Assembly (NCBI RefSeq): GCF_019623905.1
Contig: NZ_CP069370.1
Coordinates: 124,001 to 188,000 of the forward strand
DNA: 64,000 nucleotides
Origin: Neotabrizicola shimadae
Lineage (GTDB): Bacteria; Pseudomonadota; Alphaproteobacteria; Rhodobacterales; Rhodobacteraceae
Direction: 5' to 3'
Positions 39,331 through 49,250 of the stretch are shown here, in pieces (within the stretch, counting starts at the first letter, position 1; the number at the start of each line of letters is the position of its first letter). The notes beneath the pieces are model-generated. The model was not told where the DNA came from and ran no database searches. It saw only the letters and a program-made list of their open reading frames with translations. Position numbers and translations under genes: made by a program.

Positions 39331-39358
39331 CCCTGCGGCGGATTCCCCTGCCGCAGGG
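39331..39358 (+). terminator. attenuating hairpin between tolB and pal
   Basis: CCCTGCGGC and GCCGCAGGG form a 9-bp perfect stem with a 10-nt loop, without a T-run. It may stabilise or partially terminate tolB mRNA. Pal is usually needed in far greater amounts than TolQRAB, so separate control here would make sense. Confidence 0.5.
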
Positions 39359-39407
39359 AACCTGATATGTTTGGCCCATCGAGCCAAGACCAACAGAGGG
39401 AACCCTC

Positions 39408-39953
39408 ATGCCCCGACTTTCCAAGGCCGTCCTGCTGATCGCGATGCTGGGCCTTGCGGCCTGCCAGAACCCCGACCGTTACGGCGCCGGAAGTGGCGCG
39501 GGCGGTGCAGGTGGGGCCGGCGGTGCCGGTGGAACAGGGGCGGGAGGCATCGGCACCTCGGCCCTGGGCGATGCCAGCAATCCCGCCTCGCCCGCCTATT
39601 TCCAGGCCAGCGTCGGCGACCGCGTGTTCTTCCTGGTGGACCAGTTCACCCTGACCGACACCGCGCGCCAGACGCTTGTGGCGCAGGCCGCCTGGCTGAA
39701 GGCCAACCCCGACTACGGCATCCTGATCGAAGGCCATGCCGACGAGCAGGGCACGCGCGAATACAACCTTGCCCTGGGGGCCAAGCGCGCCAGCGCGGTG
39801 CAGGACTTCCTGATCGTGCAAGGCATCCCCGCCAGCCGCATCCGCACGGTGAGCTATGGCAAGGAACGCCCGGTTGAGGTCTGCTCGGACGAAGCCTGCT
39901 ATGCCAAGAACCGCCGCGCCGTGACGGTGCTGTCGGCCGGATCGGGGGCCTGA
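39408..39953 (+). CDS. pal: peptidoglycan-associated lipoprotein Pal
   Basis: A 181-residue outer-membrane lipoprotein: signal MPRLSKAVLLIAMLGLAAC with lipobox LAAC and Cys19, then a Gly/Ala linker (GSGAGGAGGAGGAGGTGAGG), then an OmpA-like domain with the peptidoglycan motif EGHADEQGTREYNLALGAKRA. It tethers the outer membrane to peptidoglycan and binds TolB. AGAGGG precedes the ATG. The Gly-rich linker is repetitive and prone to length change. Confidence 0.96.
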   Translation: MPRLSKAVLLIAMLGLAACQNPDRYGAGSGAGGAGGAGGAGGTGAGGIGTSALGDASNPASPAYFQASVGDRVFFLVDQFTLTDTARQTLVAQAAWLKANPDYGILIEGHADEQGTREYNLALGAKRASAVQDFLIVQGIPASRIRTVSYGKERPVEVCSDEACYAKNRRAVTVLSAGSGA

Positions 39954-39957
39954 TCCG

Positions 39958-40803
39958 GTGCGCGCCGCCTTCGCCCCCGCCCTGGCGCTTGTGCTGGCGC
40001 TGACGGCCGTGCCGTCGCTGGCGCAGGACAACAGCCAGACGCTGGCCGACATCAAGGCCGAGCTGGGCCAGTTGTCGGCCCAGTTCGACACGCTGAAGTC
40101 GGAACTGATCTCGACCGGGGCGGCCACGTCCGGCGCCGCTGGCGGCGATGCGCTGCAACGGCTGGATGCGATCGAGGCGGCGCTGGCGCGACTGACCGCG
40201 CAGACCGAGGCGGTGGAGCAGAAGGTCAACCGTGTGGTGAGCGAGGGCAGCAACCGGCTGGGCGACCTGGAGTTCCGCGTCTGCGAGCTGGAGGAAGGCT
40301 GCGACGTCACCAAGATCGGCCAGGCGCCCCTAGGCGGCGAGACAACGGCGCCCATCGCGCCCGCGCCTGCGCCCGCGCCGTCCGATACGGGCTCCGACGC
40401 AGGCGGCGCCGAACTTGCCGTCAACGAGAAAGCCGATTTCGACCGGGCCAAGGAGGTGCTCGGTCAGGGTGACTTTCGTACCGCCGCAGAGCTCTTTGCG
40501 ACCTTTGCCCAATCCTATCCTGGCTCGCCCCTGATGGCCGAGGCCCAGGTGCTGCGCGGCGACGCGCTGACCAGCCTGGGCGAAACCTCGAAGGCGGCAC
40601 GGGCCTATCTGGAGGCCTTTTCGGGCCAGCCCGACGGGCCGCAGGCGGCGGGCGCGCTGTTGAAGCTTGGCCGCTCGCTTGGCGCCCTGGGCCAGACGCC
40701 CGAGGCCTGCATGACGCTGGCCGAAGTGGGCAACCGCTTCCCCGGTTCGGCCCAGGCGGGCGAGGCCGTGGCTGCGGCGCAGGGCTTCGGGTGCCAGAAC
40801 TGA
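39958..40803 (+). CDS. cpoB: cell division coordinator CpoB (YbgF)
   Basis: A 281-residue periplasmic protein: signal peptide MRAAFAPALALVLALTAVPSLAQ, coiled coil (about 25-100: TLADIKAELGQLSAQFDTLKSEL...LDAIEAALARLTAQTEAVEQKV), Pro-rich linker, and C-terminal TPR repeats (DFDRAKEVLGQGDFRTAAELFATFAQSYPGSPLMAEAQVLRGDALTSLG). CpoB couples Tol-Pal constriction with peptidoglycan synthesis. GTG start. Its end overlaps the tilS GTG start by 13 nt. Confidence 0.93.
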   Translation: MRAAFAPALALVLALTAVPSLAQDNSQTLADIKAELGQLSAQFDTLKSELISTGAATSGAAGGDALQRLDAIEAALARLTAQTEAVEQKVNRVVSEGSNRLGDLEFRVCELEEGCDVTKIGQAPLGGETTAPIAPAPAPAPSDTGSDAGGAELAVNEKADFDRAKEVLGQGDFRTAAELFATFAQSYPGSPLMAEAQVLRGDALTSLGETSKAARAYLEAFSGQPDGPQAAGALLKLGRSLGALGQTPEACMTLAEVGNRFPGSAQAGEAVAAAQGFGCQN

Positions 40804-42008
40804 CCCAGGCGCTGCGGCTGGCTGTCACGGGCGGCGCGCCTCTGGGGGTTGCTGTATCGGGCGGCGGGGATTCCGTCGCCCTTCTGCTTTTGCTGGACGA
40901 TCTTCGCCGCGCGGGCGGCCCGCCCTTGGCCGCCGTGACGGTGGATCACGGGTTGCGCCCGGAAGCCGCTGAAGAGGCGGCGACGGTGGCGCGGCTTTGC
41001 GCGCAACTGGGTGTGCCTCATGACACGATGCGCTGGACCGAGGGGCCGACGGGTGGGAACCTGATGGACCAGGCCCGCCGCGCCCGTCGCCGGCTGATCG
41101 CCGGCTGGGCCAGGGCGCGGGGCATTTCTCGCGTGGCGCTGGCGCATACCGCCGATGACCAGGCCGAAACCTTTCTGATGCGGCTGGCGCGCGGCTCGGG
41201 CGTGGACGGTCTGGCCGGCATGGCGGCCAGTCGCGAGGCCGAGGGCATCCAGTGGCTGCGCCCGCTTCTGGGCATCCGGCGCGCGGCGCTGCGCGACTAC
41301 CTGATCGCGCGTGGTCAGGGCTGGACCGAAGACCCCACCAATGACGACCCCGCGCATGACCGGACCCGCGCCCGGCAGGCGCTGCCGGTCCTGGCCGGGC
41401 TTGGCCTTACGGTGGACCGCCTGACTGCCACCGCCGAACGCCAGGCCCTAGCACGCGACGCGCTGGAGGAGCTTGCCAACCGCACCGCCCGTGCTGTGGG
41501 GCGTATTGAGGCGGGCGAGGTGCTCTTGTCCCCGGCCCTGGCCGACGCCCCGCGCGAGACTCAGCTGCGCCTTCTGGCCCGTGCCATCGGCTGGGTCACG
41601 GGGGGTCACTACCGGCCCCGCCTGTCAGCACTGGCCGACGCGTTGGACGCCCCACGCCGCGCCACGCTGGCGGGTGCGGTTGTGTCGCGGGGCAAGACCG
41701 GGCTGCGCGTGGGCCGCGAGTTGCGCGCCTGCGGACCGGCGGTCGCCCCGGGGCAGGTCTGGGACAATCGCTGGATTGTCTCGGGGCCGGACGCGCGGGC
41801 CGAGATCCGCGCGCTTGGCCCCGAGGGGCTGGCACATCTGCCCCGCTGGCGCGAGGCTGGACTGCCGCGCGCCACGCTTGTCGTGTCTCCCTCGGTCTGG
41901 CTGGAGGGCCGTCTTCTGGCCGCGCCGCTGGCTCGTCCAGAGGCGGAATGGCGCGCAATTCCGGCCCGCGACCCCCTGTCCTTCTTTGCCGGACTATTCG
42001 CGCATTGA
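40791..42008 (+). CDS. tilS: tRNA(Ile)-lysidine synthetase
   Basis: TilS converts C34 of tRNA-Ile(CAU) to lysidine so it reads AUA. The 405-residue product has the PP-loop SGGGDS (23-28), VDHGLRPEAAEEA, AHTADDQAETFLMRLARGSGVDGL and the DPTNDDPAHDRTRAR block. The C-terminal region is less conserved, as usual. The GTG start lies inside the end of cpoB, allowing translational coupling. Placement next to ftsH is widespread. Confidence 0.94.
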   Translation: MPELTQALRLAVTGGAPLGVAVSGGGDSVALLLLLDDLRRAGGPPLAAVTVDHGLRPEAAEEAATVARLCAQLGVPHDTMRWTEGPTGGNLMDQARRARRRLIAGWARARGISRVALAHTADDQAETFLMRLARGSGVDGLAGMAASREAEGIQWLRPLLGIRRAALRDYLIARGQGWTEDPTNDDPAHDRTRARQALPVLAGLGLTVDRLTATAERQALARDALEELANRTARAVGRIEAGEVLLSPALADAPRETQLRLLARAIGWVTGGHYRPRLSALADALDAPRRATLAGAVVSRGKTGLRVGRELRACGPAVAPGQVWDNRWIVSGPDARAEIRALGPEGLAHLPRWREAGLPRATLVVSPSVWLEGRLLAAPLARPEAEWRAIPARDPLSFFAGLFAH

Positions 42009-42082
42009 ACCCCCCGGCTTTATCCCTATTTTAGTCGCAATGTCGAAAGGCTCCGACCCCGGAGCCGTGGAGGAGTCTTCCC

Positions 42083-43993
42083 GTGGGAAATATGCGGAAC
42101 ATCGCGTTCTGGGTTGTCCTGTTTCTTCTGATCCTGGCGCTGTTCAACCTGTTCAATGGCGGCGCGACGACCATGTCCTCGCGGTCGATCTCCTATTCCG
42201 ACTTCATCCAGAAGGTGGATGCCGGCGATGTCACCAGCGTGGTGCTGGATGGCGAGCGCGTGACGTTGCGCACCAAGGACGGCACCACCTTTGTGGCGAT
42301 CAAGCCCACCGGGGAAGAGGTCGCCGACCGCCTGATCGGCAAGGGCGTCGAGGTCCGGGTGGAACCGCAGGAACAATCCGGCGTGATGTCGCTGATCTCG
42401 ATCTGGCTGCCCTTCATCGTGCTGATCGGCGTCTGGATCTTCTTCATGAACCGGATGCAGGGCGGCGGTCGTGGCGGCGCCATGGGCTTTGGCAAGTCGC
42501 GCGCCAAGCTTCTGACCGAAAAGCATGGCCGCGTGACCTTTGACGACGTGGCGGGCATCGACGAGGCCAAGGAAGAGCTGGAAGAGATCGTCGAGTTCCT
42601 TCGCAACCCGCAGAAGTTCAGCCGTCTGGGCGGCAAGATCCCGAAAGGCGCGCTGCTGGTCGGCCCGCCCGGCACGGGTAAAACACTTCTGGCCCGCGCC
42701 ATCGCCGGCGAGGCAGGCGTGCCCTTCTTCACCATCTCTGGGTCCGACTTCGTAGAAATGTTCGTGGGCGTCGGCGCCAGCCGTGTGCGCGACATGTTCG
42801 AACAGGCTAAGAAGAACGCGCCCTGCATCGTCTTCATCGACGAAATCGACGCCGTGGGCCGCGCGCGCGGCGTGGGCATCGGCGGCGGCAATGACGAGCG
42901 CGAACAGACGCTGAACCAGCTTCTGGTGGAAATGGACGGGTTCGAGGCGAACGAAGGCGTCATCATCGTGGCCGCCACCAACCGCAAGGACGTGCTGGAC
43001 CCCGCGCTGCTGCGGCCCGGCCGGTTCGACCGGCAGATTCATGTGCCCAACCCCGACATCAAGGGGCGCGAGAAGATCCTCTCCGTTCACGCCCGCAAGG
43101 TGCCGCTTGGCCCCGATGTGGACCTGCGCACCATCGCGCGTGGCACGCCGGGCTTTTCGGGCGCCGACCTGATGAACCTTGTGAACGAGGCGGCGCTGAT
43201 GGCCGCCCGCGTTGGCCGGCGCTTCGTGACGATGGAAGATTTCGAAAACGCCAAGGACAAGGTGATGATGGGGGCCGAGCGCCGGTCCATGGTCCTGACC
43301 CCCGACCAGAAGGAAAAGACGGCTTACCATGAGGCCGGCCACGCCATCGTGGGCATGAACCTTCCGAAATGCGACCCGGTCTACAAGGCGACGATCATCC
43401 CGCGCGGCGGTGCGCTTGGCATGGTGGTCAGCCTGCCCGAGATGGACCGGCTGAACATGCACAAGGACGAGGGCAAGCAGAAGATCGCCATGACCATGGC
43501 GGGCAAGGCGGCCGAGATCATCAAGTACGGCGAAGAGGGCGTATCCTCCGGTCCGGCGGGCGATATCCAGCAGGCTTCGTCGCTGGCCCGCGCCATGGTG
43601 ATGCGGTGGGGCATGTCCGACAAGATCGGTAACATCGACTATGCCGAGGCGCATGAAGGCTATCAGGGCAACACCGCCGGCTTCTCGGTCAGCGCCCACA
43701 CCAAGGAACTGATCGAGAACGAGGTGAAGCGCCTCATCGACGAAGGCTACGAAACCGCCCGACGCATCCTGATCGAGAAGGCGGATGACTTCGAACGTCT
43801 GGCCAAGGGCCTTCTGGAATACGAAACCCTGACGGGCGACGAGATCCGCAAGGTCATGGCGGGCGAAGCACTGGGCGGCGATGACGACAGCGCCGGCTCC
43901 AGCCCTGGCGGCGGCATCACCTCGGTGATCGGGGTGCCAAAGACCAAGCCCAAGGCTGCATCACCCGGGCCGGAACCCGAGCCCGCGGTGTGA
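42083..43993 (+). CDS. ftsH: ATP-dependent zinc metalloprotease FtsH
   Basis: A 636-residue membrane AAA+ protease. Two transmembrane helices ([18 protein letters not shown] and [22 protein letters not shown]) flank a short periplasmic domain. Walker A GPPGTGKT is at 194-201, with [12 protein letters not shown], the [25 protein letters not shown], and the zinc site HEAGH (416-420). It degrades misfolded membrane proteins and short-lived regulators such as LpxC or RpoH. GTG start chosen for GGAGGAG about 8 nt upstream. The next gene overlaps the stop codon. Confidence 0.97.
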   Translation: MGNMRNIAFWVVLFLLILALFNLFNGGATTMSSRSISYSDFIQKVDAGDVTSVVLDGERVTLRTKDGTTFVAIKPTGEEVADRLIGKGVEVRVEPQEQSGVMSLISIWLPFIVLIGVWIFFMNRMQGGGRGGAMGFGKSRAKLLTEKHGRVTFDDVAGIDEAKEELEEIVEFLRNPQKFSRLGGKIPKGALLVGPPGTGKTLLARAIAGEAGVPFFTISGSDFVEMFVGVGASRVRDMFEQAKKNAPCIVFIDEIDAVGRARGVGIGGGNDEREQTLNQLLVEMDGFEANEGVIIVAATNRKDVLDPALLRPGRFDRQIHVPNPDIKGREKILSVHARKVPLGPDVDLRTIARGTPGFSGADLMNLVNEAALMAARVGRRFVTMEDFENAKDKVMMGAERRSMVLTPDQKEKTAYHEAGHAIVGMNLPKCDPVYKATIIPRGGALGMVVSLPEMDRLNMHKDEGKQKIAMTMAGKAAEIIKYGEEGVSSGPAGDIQQASSLARAMVMRWGMSDKIGNIDYAEAHEGYQGNTAGFSVSAHTKELIENEVKRLIDEGYETARRILIEKADDFERLAKGLLEYETLTGDEIRKVMAGEALGGDDDSAGSSPGGGITSVIGVPKTKPKAASPGPEPEPAV

Positions 43994-44775
43994 CAGGCAT
44001 AGGCGCAACAGACTGGAACCCCGAAACCTATGCCAGGTTTCGGGGTTTGCGTTTGCGACCGGCGCTCGACCTGCTGGCGCAGGTGGGAGACCTGCCGGAC
44101 GGCCCGGTGATCGACCTTGGCTGCGGCAACGGCGCGGTCGCGACCGCGCTGGCCGAACGCTTCCCCGGCCACCCCCGCATCGGGGTGGATGCCTCGCCCG
44201 CGATGTTGGCCAAGGCGGCGGAAAGCGGCCTTTACCATGTGATATGCGAGGCGGATATCGCCGCCTGGGTTCCCCCGGAACCGGCTGCGCTGATCTACTC
44301 GAACGCCGCGCTGCACTGGCTGCCCGACCACGCGGCCCTCATGCCGCGCCTTGCGGCACGTCTCGCGCCCGGCGGCGTTCTGGCGGTGCAGATGCCGCGC
44401 CAGTATGGCCAGCCCTCGCACCGCTTCCTGCGCGACATTGCCGCCGCGATGTTCCCCGGCCGCTTCGACCTTGCCGACTGGCAACCGCCAGTGGCCCCCG
44501 CGGCCGACTATTGGGCGATGCTGGAGCCCCTGGGCGAGGTCACGGCCTGGGAGACGGATTACATCCAGCCTCTGCCCGCCGATGACGATGCCCACCCGGT
44601 GCGCCGCTTCACCGAATCCACCGCCATGCGGCCCTTCCTCGACCGGATGGACCAGGTGGAAGCGCGGTCCTTCACTCGCGCCTATGACGAGGCGCTGGCC
44701 TCGGCCTATCCGTTGCGGCCGGACGGATCGGCGCTGATGCCCTTTCGCCGGACCTTCTTCACCCTGCGGCGCTGA
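43990..44775 (+). CDS. tam: trans-aconitate 2-methyltransferase-like SAM methyltransferase
   Basis: A 261-residue class I methyltransferase. The SAM-binding [15 protein letters not shown] is followed by [12 protein letters not shown], and the central [34 protein letters not shown] matches the Tam family, which methylates trans-aconitate. The Tam assignment rests on this wording; substrate is not proven. GTG start overlaps the ftsH stop. It is the last gene before the structured fhs leader. Confidence 0.78.
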   Translation: MTGIGATDWNPETYARFRGLRLRPALDLLAQVGDLPDGPVIDLGCGNGAVATALAERFPGHPRIGVDASPAMLAKAAESGLYHVICEADIAAWVPPEPAALIYSNAALHWLPDHAALMPRLAARLAPGGVLAVQMPRQYGQPSHRFLRDIAAAMFPGRFDLADWQPPVAPAADYWAMLEPLGEVTAWETDYIQPLPADDDAHPVRRFTESTAMRPFLDRMDQVEARSFTRAYDEALASAYPLRPDGSALMPFRRTFFTLRR

Positions 44776-44843
44776 CCCCGCGCCTTGCCCGGGTTCTTCG
44801 AAGAGGTCGGCCCCCGCCAGGCCAAACGCCCCGCGCCGGGCCC

Positions 44844-44968
44844 GAGGTTTCCCATCGGAAACCTCAGGGGCGGATTTCGCGCCGGACAGGTCGGAAATCC
44901 GCCTTGCTGGCCCGGTTTCGCCCGGTATCACGTCGCAAACGGGCAAAGCCCTCCAGGGAGACGCGAGA
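44844..44968 (+). promoter_or_regulatory. structured leader upstream of fhs
   Basis: Three stems occur in a row before the fhs ATG. The first is GAGGTTTCC-CATC-GGAAACCTC (44844-44865). The second pairs GGCGGATTT with AAATCCGCC (44869-44903, 17-nt loop with GCCGG and CAGGTCGG). The third pairs GCCCG with CGGGC, its loop containing TATCACGTCGC. Then comes CAGGGAG as ribosome-binding site. No T-rich tract follows any stem, so a plain terminator is unlikely. The design resembles a cis-regulatory RNA, but I cannot match it to a known riboswitch class. Confidence 0.45.
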
Positions 44969-46645
44969 ATGGCCTTCAAGACCGACATCGAGATTGCGCG
45001 GGAAGCGAAGAAGAAGCCGATCATGGAGATCGGGGCAAAGCTCGGCATCCCGGCCGAACACCTGCTGCCCTATGGCCATGACAAGGCCAAGGTGGGCCAG
45101 GAGTTCATCAAGTCGCTGGCGGGCAAGCCCGATGGCAAGCTGATCCTCGTCACCGCCATCAACCCCACTCCGGCGGGCGAAGGCAAGACCACCACCACCG
45201 TGGGCCTGGGCGACGGGCTGAACCGCATCGGCAAGAAGGCGGTCATCTGCATCCGTGAGGCCTCGCTTGGCCCGAACTTCGGGATGAAGGGCGGCGCTGC
45301 GGGTGGCGGCATGGCCCAGGTCGTGCCGATGGAGGAAATGAACCTTCACTTCACCGGCGACTTCCACGCCATCACCTCGGCCCACAACCTGCTGTCGGCG
45401 ATGATCGACAACCACATCTACTGGGGCAACGAGCTGAAGATCGACGAGCGCCGCGTGGTGTGGCGCCGCGTGATGGACATGAACGACCGTGCGCTGCGCG
45501 ACATCGTGGTCTCGCTTGGCGGCGTGTCGAACGGCTTCCCGCGCCAGACCGGGTTCGACATCACCGTGGCCTCGGAAGTCATGGCGATCCTCTGCCTGTC
45601 GAATGACCTGGAAGACCTGCAAAAGCGCCTGGGCGACATCGTCGTCGCCTACACCCGCGACAAGAAGCCGATCTACTGCCGCGACATCAAGGCCGACGGC
45701 GCGATGACCGTGCTTCTGAAGGACGCGATGCAGCCGAACCTGGTGCAGACGCTGGAAAACAACCCGGCCTTCGTGCACGGCGGCCCGTTCGCCAACATCG
45801 CCCACGGCTGCAACTCGGTCATCGCCACCAAGACCGCGCTGAAGCTGGGTGAGTATGTCGTCACCGAAGCCGGCTTCGGCGCCGACCTCGGTGCCGAGAA
45901 GTTCTTCGACATCAAGTGCCGCAAGGCCGGGCTCAAGCCATCGGCCGCCGTCATTGTGGCGACCGTGCGCGCGATGAAGATGAACGGCGGTGTCGCCAAG
46001 GCCGACCTGGGCGCCGAGAATGTGGAGGCCGTGAAGAAGGGCTGCCCGAACCTTGGCCGCCACATCGCCAACGTGAAGTCGTTCGGCGTGCCGGTTGTCG
46101 TGGCGATCAACCATTTCTATTCGGACACCGACGCCGAAATCCAGGCGGTGAAGGATTACGTGGCGGCTCAAGGCGCCGAGGCGATCCTGTGCAAGCACTG
46201 GGCGCAAGGCTCTGCCGGGATCGAGGATCTGGCGAAGAAGGTGGTCAGCCTGGCCGAAAGCGGCGCAAGCCACTTCGCGCCCCTTTATCCCGACGAAATG
46301 GGCCTGTTCCAGAAGATCGAGACCATCGCCAAGCGCATCTACCACGCCGACGAAGTGCTGGCCGACAAGTCGATCCGCGACCAGTTGAAGGCCTGGGAAG
46401 CCGCCGGTTACGGCCACCTGCCGATCTGCATGGCCAAGACGCAGTACTCGTTCTCGACCGACCCGAACCTGCGCGGCGCGCCCACCGGCCATTCGGTCCC
46501 GGTGCGCGAGGTGCGGCTTTCGGCCGGCGCGGGCTTCATCGTCGCCATCTGCGGCGAGATCATGACGATGCCGGGTCTGCCCAAGGTGCCGAGCGCCGAG
46601 GTGATCCGGCTGAACGATGCGGGCCAGGTCGAAGGGTTGTTCTGA
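44969..46645 (+). CDS. fhs: formate--tetrahydrofolate ligase
   Basis: Fhs joins formate to tetrahydrofolate with ATP to give 10-formyl-THF. The 558-residue product has the ATP loop TPAGEGKTT (67-75), the substrate region [39 protein letters not shown], and [18 protein letters not shown]. Length matches the family. With folD 104 nt downstream it forms a one-carbon module interconverting formate and methylene-THF, useful for formaldehyde or methyl-group catabolism and for purine synthesis. Confidence 0.97.
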   Translation: MAFKTDIEIAREAKKKPIMEIGAKLGIPAEHLLPYGHDKAKVGQEFIKSLAGKPDGKLILVTAINPTPAGEGKTTTTVGLGDGLNRIGKKAVICIREASLGPNFGMKGGAAGGGMAQVVPMEEMNLHFTGDFHAITSAHNLLSAMIDNHIYWGNELKIDERRVVWRRVMDMNDRALRDIVVSLGGVSNGFPRQTGFDITVASEVMAILCLSNDLEDLQKRLGDIVVAYTRDKKPIYCRDIKADGAMTVLLKDAMQPNLVQTLENNPAFVHGGPFANIAHGCNSVIATKTALKLGEYVVTEAGFGADLGAEKFFDIKCRKAGLKPSAAVIVATVRAMKMNGGVAKADLGAENVEAVKKGCPNLGRHIANVKSFGVPVVVAINHFYSDTDAEIQAVKDYVAAQGAEAILCKHWAQGSAGIEDLAKKVVSLAESGASHFAPLYPDEMGLFQKIETIAKRIYHADEVLADKSIRDQLKAWEAAGYGHLPICMAKTQYSFSTDPNLRGAPTGHSVPVREVRLSAGAGFIVAICGEIMTMPGLPKVPSAEVIRLNDAGQVEGLF

Positions 46646-46661
46646 GTCGTCGACCGGCGGA

Positions 46662-46710
46662 GCGGGGGGTTTCACACCCCCCGCGCCCCCCGTGGGATAT
46701 TTGTGAACGG
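46662..46710 (+). repeat. G-rich hairpin plus CCCGTGGGATA element, copy 1
   Basis: GCGGGGGGT-TTCAC-ACCCCCCGC (46662-46684, 9-bp stem) is followed by GCCCCCCGTGGGATATTTGT. A diverged second copy with the same order lies on the minus strand at 53682-53760. I recall similar strings in other Rhodobacteraceae intergenic regions, so it is probably a family-wide element; that is memory, not a search result. Here it sits between fhs and folD. Confidence 0.55.
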
Positions 46711-46749
46711 AAGAAAGGGCAGGGGAGTCGCCTGTCCAAAGAGGGCGCG

Positions 46750-47640
46750 ATGACAGCAGCGGTGATCGACGGCAAGGCCTTTGCGGCCAAGGTGCGGGCC
46801 CAGGTGGCGGCGCATGTGGCGAAGCTGAAGGAAGAACAGGGCCTGACGCCGGGTCTGGCCGTGGTTCTGGTGGGCGAGGACCCGGCCTCCCAGGTCTATG
46901 TCCGCAACAAGGGCACACAGACCGTGGAATGCGGCATGGCGAGCTTTGAACACAAGCTGCCGGCCGAGACTTCGGAGGCCGAGCTTCTGGCCCTGATCGC
47001 CCGGCTGAACGCCGATCCGGCGGTGCACGGCATCCTGGTGCAACTGCCGCTGCCAAAGCATCTGGACAGCGATCTGGTGATCAATTCCATCGACCCAGCG
47101 AAGGACGTGGACGGCTTCCACATCTCGAACGTGGGCCTTCTGGGCACCGGGCAGAAGTCGATGGTGCCCTGCACGCCGCTTGGCTGCCTGATGATGCTGC
47201 GCGACCATCATGGCTCGCTGGCCGGGCTGAACGCCGTGGTCGTGGGCCGGTCGAACATCGTGGGCAAGCCGATGGCCCAGCTTCTCTTGGGAGACAGCTG
47301 CACCGTGACCATCGCGCACAGCCGCACGAAAGACCTGGCCGCCGTCTGCCGCGGCGCGGATATCCTTGTGGCGGCGGTGGGCCGGCCCGAGATGATCCCC
47401 GGCGACTGGGTGAAGCCCGGCGCCACGGTGATCGACGTGGGCATCAACCGCATCGAGCGCGACGGCAAGCAGAAGCTGGTGGGCGACGTCCACTACGCCA
47501 GTGCGGCCCTGGTCGCGGGCGCCATCACCCCGGTTCCTGGTGGCGTCGGACCCATGACCATCGCCTGCCTTCTGGCCAACACGCTGACCGCCTGCTGCCG
47601 CGCCAACGGTCTGGCGGAACCAGAAGGCCTCACCGCCTGA
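46750..47640 (+). CDS. folD: methylene-THF dehydrogenase / methenyl-THF cyclohydrolase
   Basis: Bifunctional FolD interconverts 5,10-methylene-, methenyl- and 10-formyl-THF with NADP. The 296-residue product has the catalytic Tyr50-x3-Lys54 (QVYVRNK), [18 protein letters not shown], the NADP loop [17 protein letters not shown] and the C-terminal [19 protein letters not shown]. Start MTAAVIDGK gives the usual N-terminus. It works directly with Fhs encoded upstream. Confidence 0.97.
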   Translation: MTAAVIDGKAFAAKVRAQVAAHVAKLKEEQGLTPGLAVVLVGEDPASQVYVRNKGTQTVECGMASFEHKLPAETSEAELLALIARLNADPAVHGILVQLPLPKHLDSDLVINSIDPAKDVDGFHISNVGLLGTGQKSMVPCTPLGCLMMLRDHHGSLAGLNAVVVGRSNIVGKPMAQLLLGDSCTVTIAHSRTKDLAAVCRGADILVAAVGRPEMIPGDWVKPGATVIDVGINRIERDGKQKLVGDVHYASAALVAGAITPVPGGVGPMTIACLLANTLTACCRANGLAEPEGLTA

Positions 47641-47741
47641 CACGGCTGCGCGACCGCGCGCTCAATTGGGCGATTCCGCCGTTGCCAATTCAACCTGCAG
47701 CCGGTAGCACCATGCTGTAAGCGGTTGCATCGGCAGGAAGA

Positions 47742-48572
47742 ATGCGACGTGTGTTTGACGAGTGGCTGGCGCCGTTCCGCCAGCGCGGTGCCTATATGTT
47801 CTGGTTGGCCGTCTCCTTGGCCGTGGCCCTGGTGGGGCCGTTTGGCACCTATGCCGCGATGGATCTGCCAAGCCGGTTCGTGCTTTGGGGCGCCACCGTT
47901 GCCCTTGTCCTGTTGGCCGCATCGCTGTTGTCGGTTCTGATTCGCCGTGTGCCGCGCCTGCGTGACAGCTGGCTTTCCGGGCTGGCCGTCGGGGCGATGC
48001 TTGCGATCCTTCTGTCCTTTCCCTTCAGCCGGATGGTCCAGGCCTTCGCCCCGCAAGAACCGCCGGTCCATTCCGCGACCGAAATCGGCGCTTCTCTGTT
48101 CTTCGCCACCATGGCCGCCGCCGCCTTCTCGCGGCTGCGCGCGCCGCCGAAGACCGGAGGGGAACCGGCCCCGGCCCCCCAGCCGGCGCCATCACCTGAT
48201 CCGGCCGCGGCCAGCGAAGCGCCCGAACCCCGGCTTCTCCGGCGGCTCGACCCGGACCTGCGCGGCCGCCTGATCTCCATCTCGGTGCGCGACCACTATG
48301 TCGATGTCGTCACCACGGCGGGCCGCGCCAGCCTTCTCATGCGGCTTTCGGATGCCATGGCCGAGGCCGAGGGCGAGGAGGGCGCGCGCATCCACCGCTC
48401 CCACTGGGTCGCCCGCCATGCGGCGCGCGGCATCCGCCGCAGCGGGAACCGCGTCCTGTTGGAACTGGCCGACGGCAACCGCCTTCCGGTCAGCCGCACG
48501 CAGCGTTCGCAGATCGACGGCTGGGACCTGCCCGAGACCGAAGATTCCCAGGCGCTCGCCCCGGAATCGTGA
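47742..48572 (+). CDS. membrane-anchored LytTR DNA-binding regulator
   Basis: A 276-residue protein with four predicted transmembrane segments (YMFWLAVSLAVALVGPFGTYA, VLWGATVALVLLAASLLSVLI, LAVGAMLAILLSFPFSRMV, EIGASLFFATMAAAAFS), a Pro/Ala-rich linker, and a C-terminal LytTR domain (LISISVRDHYVDVVTTAGRASLLMRLSDAMAEAEGEEGARIHRSHWVARHAARGIRRSGNRVLLELADGNRLPVSRTQR). LytTR domains bind DNA and usually sit behind a receiver domain; here the sensor is a membrane domain with no phosphoacceptor. AGGAAG precedes the ATG. Targets are unknown. Confidence 0.87.
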   Translation: MRRVFDEWLAPFRQRGAYMFWLAVSLAVALVGPFGTYAAMDLPSRFVLWGATVALVLLAASLLSVLIRRVPRLRDSWLSGLAVGAMLAILLSFPFSRMVQAFAPQEPPVHSATEIGASLFFATMAAAAFSRLRAPPKTGGEPAPAPQPAPSPDPAAASEAPEPRLLRRLDPDLRGRLISISVRDHYVDVVTTAGRASLLMRLSDAMAEAEGEEGARIHRSHWVARHAARGIRRSGNRVLLELADGNRLPVSRTQRSQIDGWDLPETEDSQALAPES

Positions 48573-48676
48573 AAGCCGGCGGCTTCCTGCCGGTCGTCCT
48601 GTCTCGAAAGAATAGGTGACGTTGCGGCAGCCGGACGTTCCGTTCAAGAGGTCCTTACCCCAGATCGAGTCCCGCC

Positions 48677-49189
48677 GTGCCCCGTTCTTCGCTTGCCGCC
48701 CTTGCCCTGTTGTGTCTTCCTGCAGCCGTCCCCGGCCATGCGGCAGAGCCGCTGCTCCCGCCCGAAGGCGATGTCGTCCTGACCGTCACCGGTGCAATCG
48801 GCACCGCCAATCAGGGCGATGCCGCGGTCTTCGATCTTGCCATGCTGCAAGCGATGGAACCCGTGACCATCACCACCACCACGATCTGGACCGAAGGGCC
48901 GCAGGCCTTCACCGGCGTACCACTGAAGGCGCTGCTCGACAGCATCGGCGCCGGCGGAAAGCCGGTCGAGGCGCATGCCCTGAACGACTACTTCACCGAA
49001 ATCCCGGTCGACGACATCACCGATCCGGGCCCCATCGTCGCCTATGCGCAGAACGGCAGCCTGCTCTCCGTGCGCGACAAGGGGCCGCTGTGGATCGTCT
49101 ATCCCTATGACGACGACGCCCGCTGGCGCAGCGAGGTGATCTATACCCGCAGCATCTGGCAGCTGAACGCGCTGGACGTCCTGCCCTGA
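48677..49189 (+). CDS. secreted protein with molybdopterin-oxidoreductase-like fold
   Basis: A 170-residue product with a Sec signal peptide (MPRSSLAALALLCLPAAVPGHAAE), followed by a short SuoX/YedY-like domain: LTVTGAIG...FDLAMLQAMEPVTITTTTIWTEGPQAFTGVPLKALLDSIGA...PIVAYAQNGSLLSVRDKGPLWIVYPYD...IYTRSIWQLNALDV. The cofactor-binding cysteine of true sulfite-oxidase-type enzymes is not present, so it is probably a non-catalytic relative that senses or binds something in the periplasm. Such proteins are often paired with sensor kinases; here the nearest regulator is the LytTR protein. GTG start. Confidence 0.75.
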   Translation: MPRSSLAALALLCLPAAVPGHAAEPLLPPEGDVVLTVTGAIGTANQGDAAVFDLAMLQAMEPVTITTTTIWTEGPQAFTGVPLKALLDSIGAGGKPVEAHALNDYFTEIPVDDITDPGPIVAYAQNGSLLSVRDKGPLWIVYPYDDDARWRSEVIYTRSIWQLNALDVLP

Positions 49190-49250
49190 CAGCGCTTGCC
49201 GCCGGGCGCCGCGAAACCCATATCCCGGTCATGCCTTCTTGCGGTGCCCC

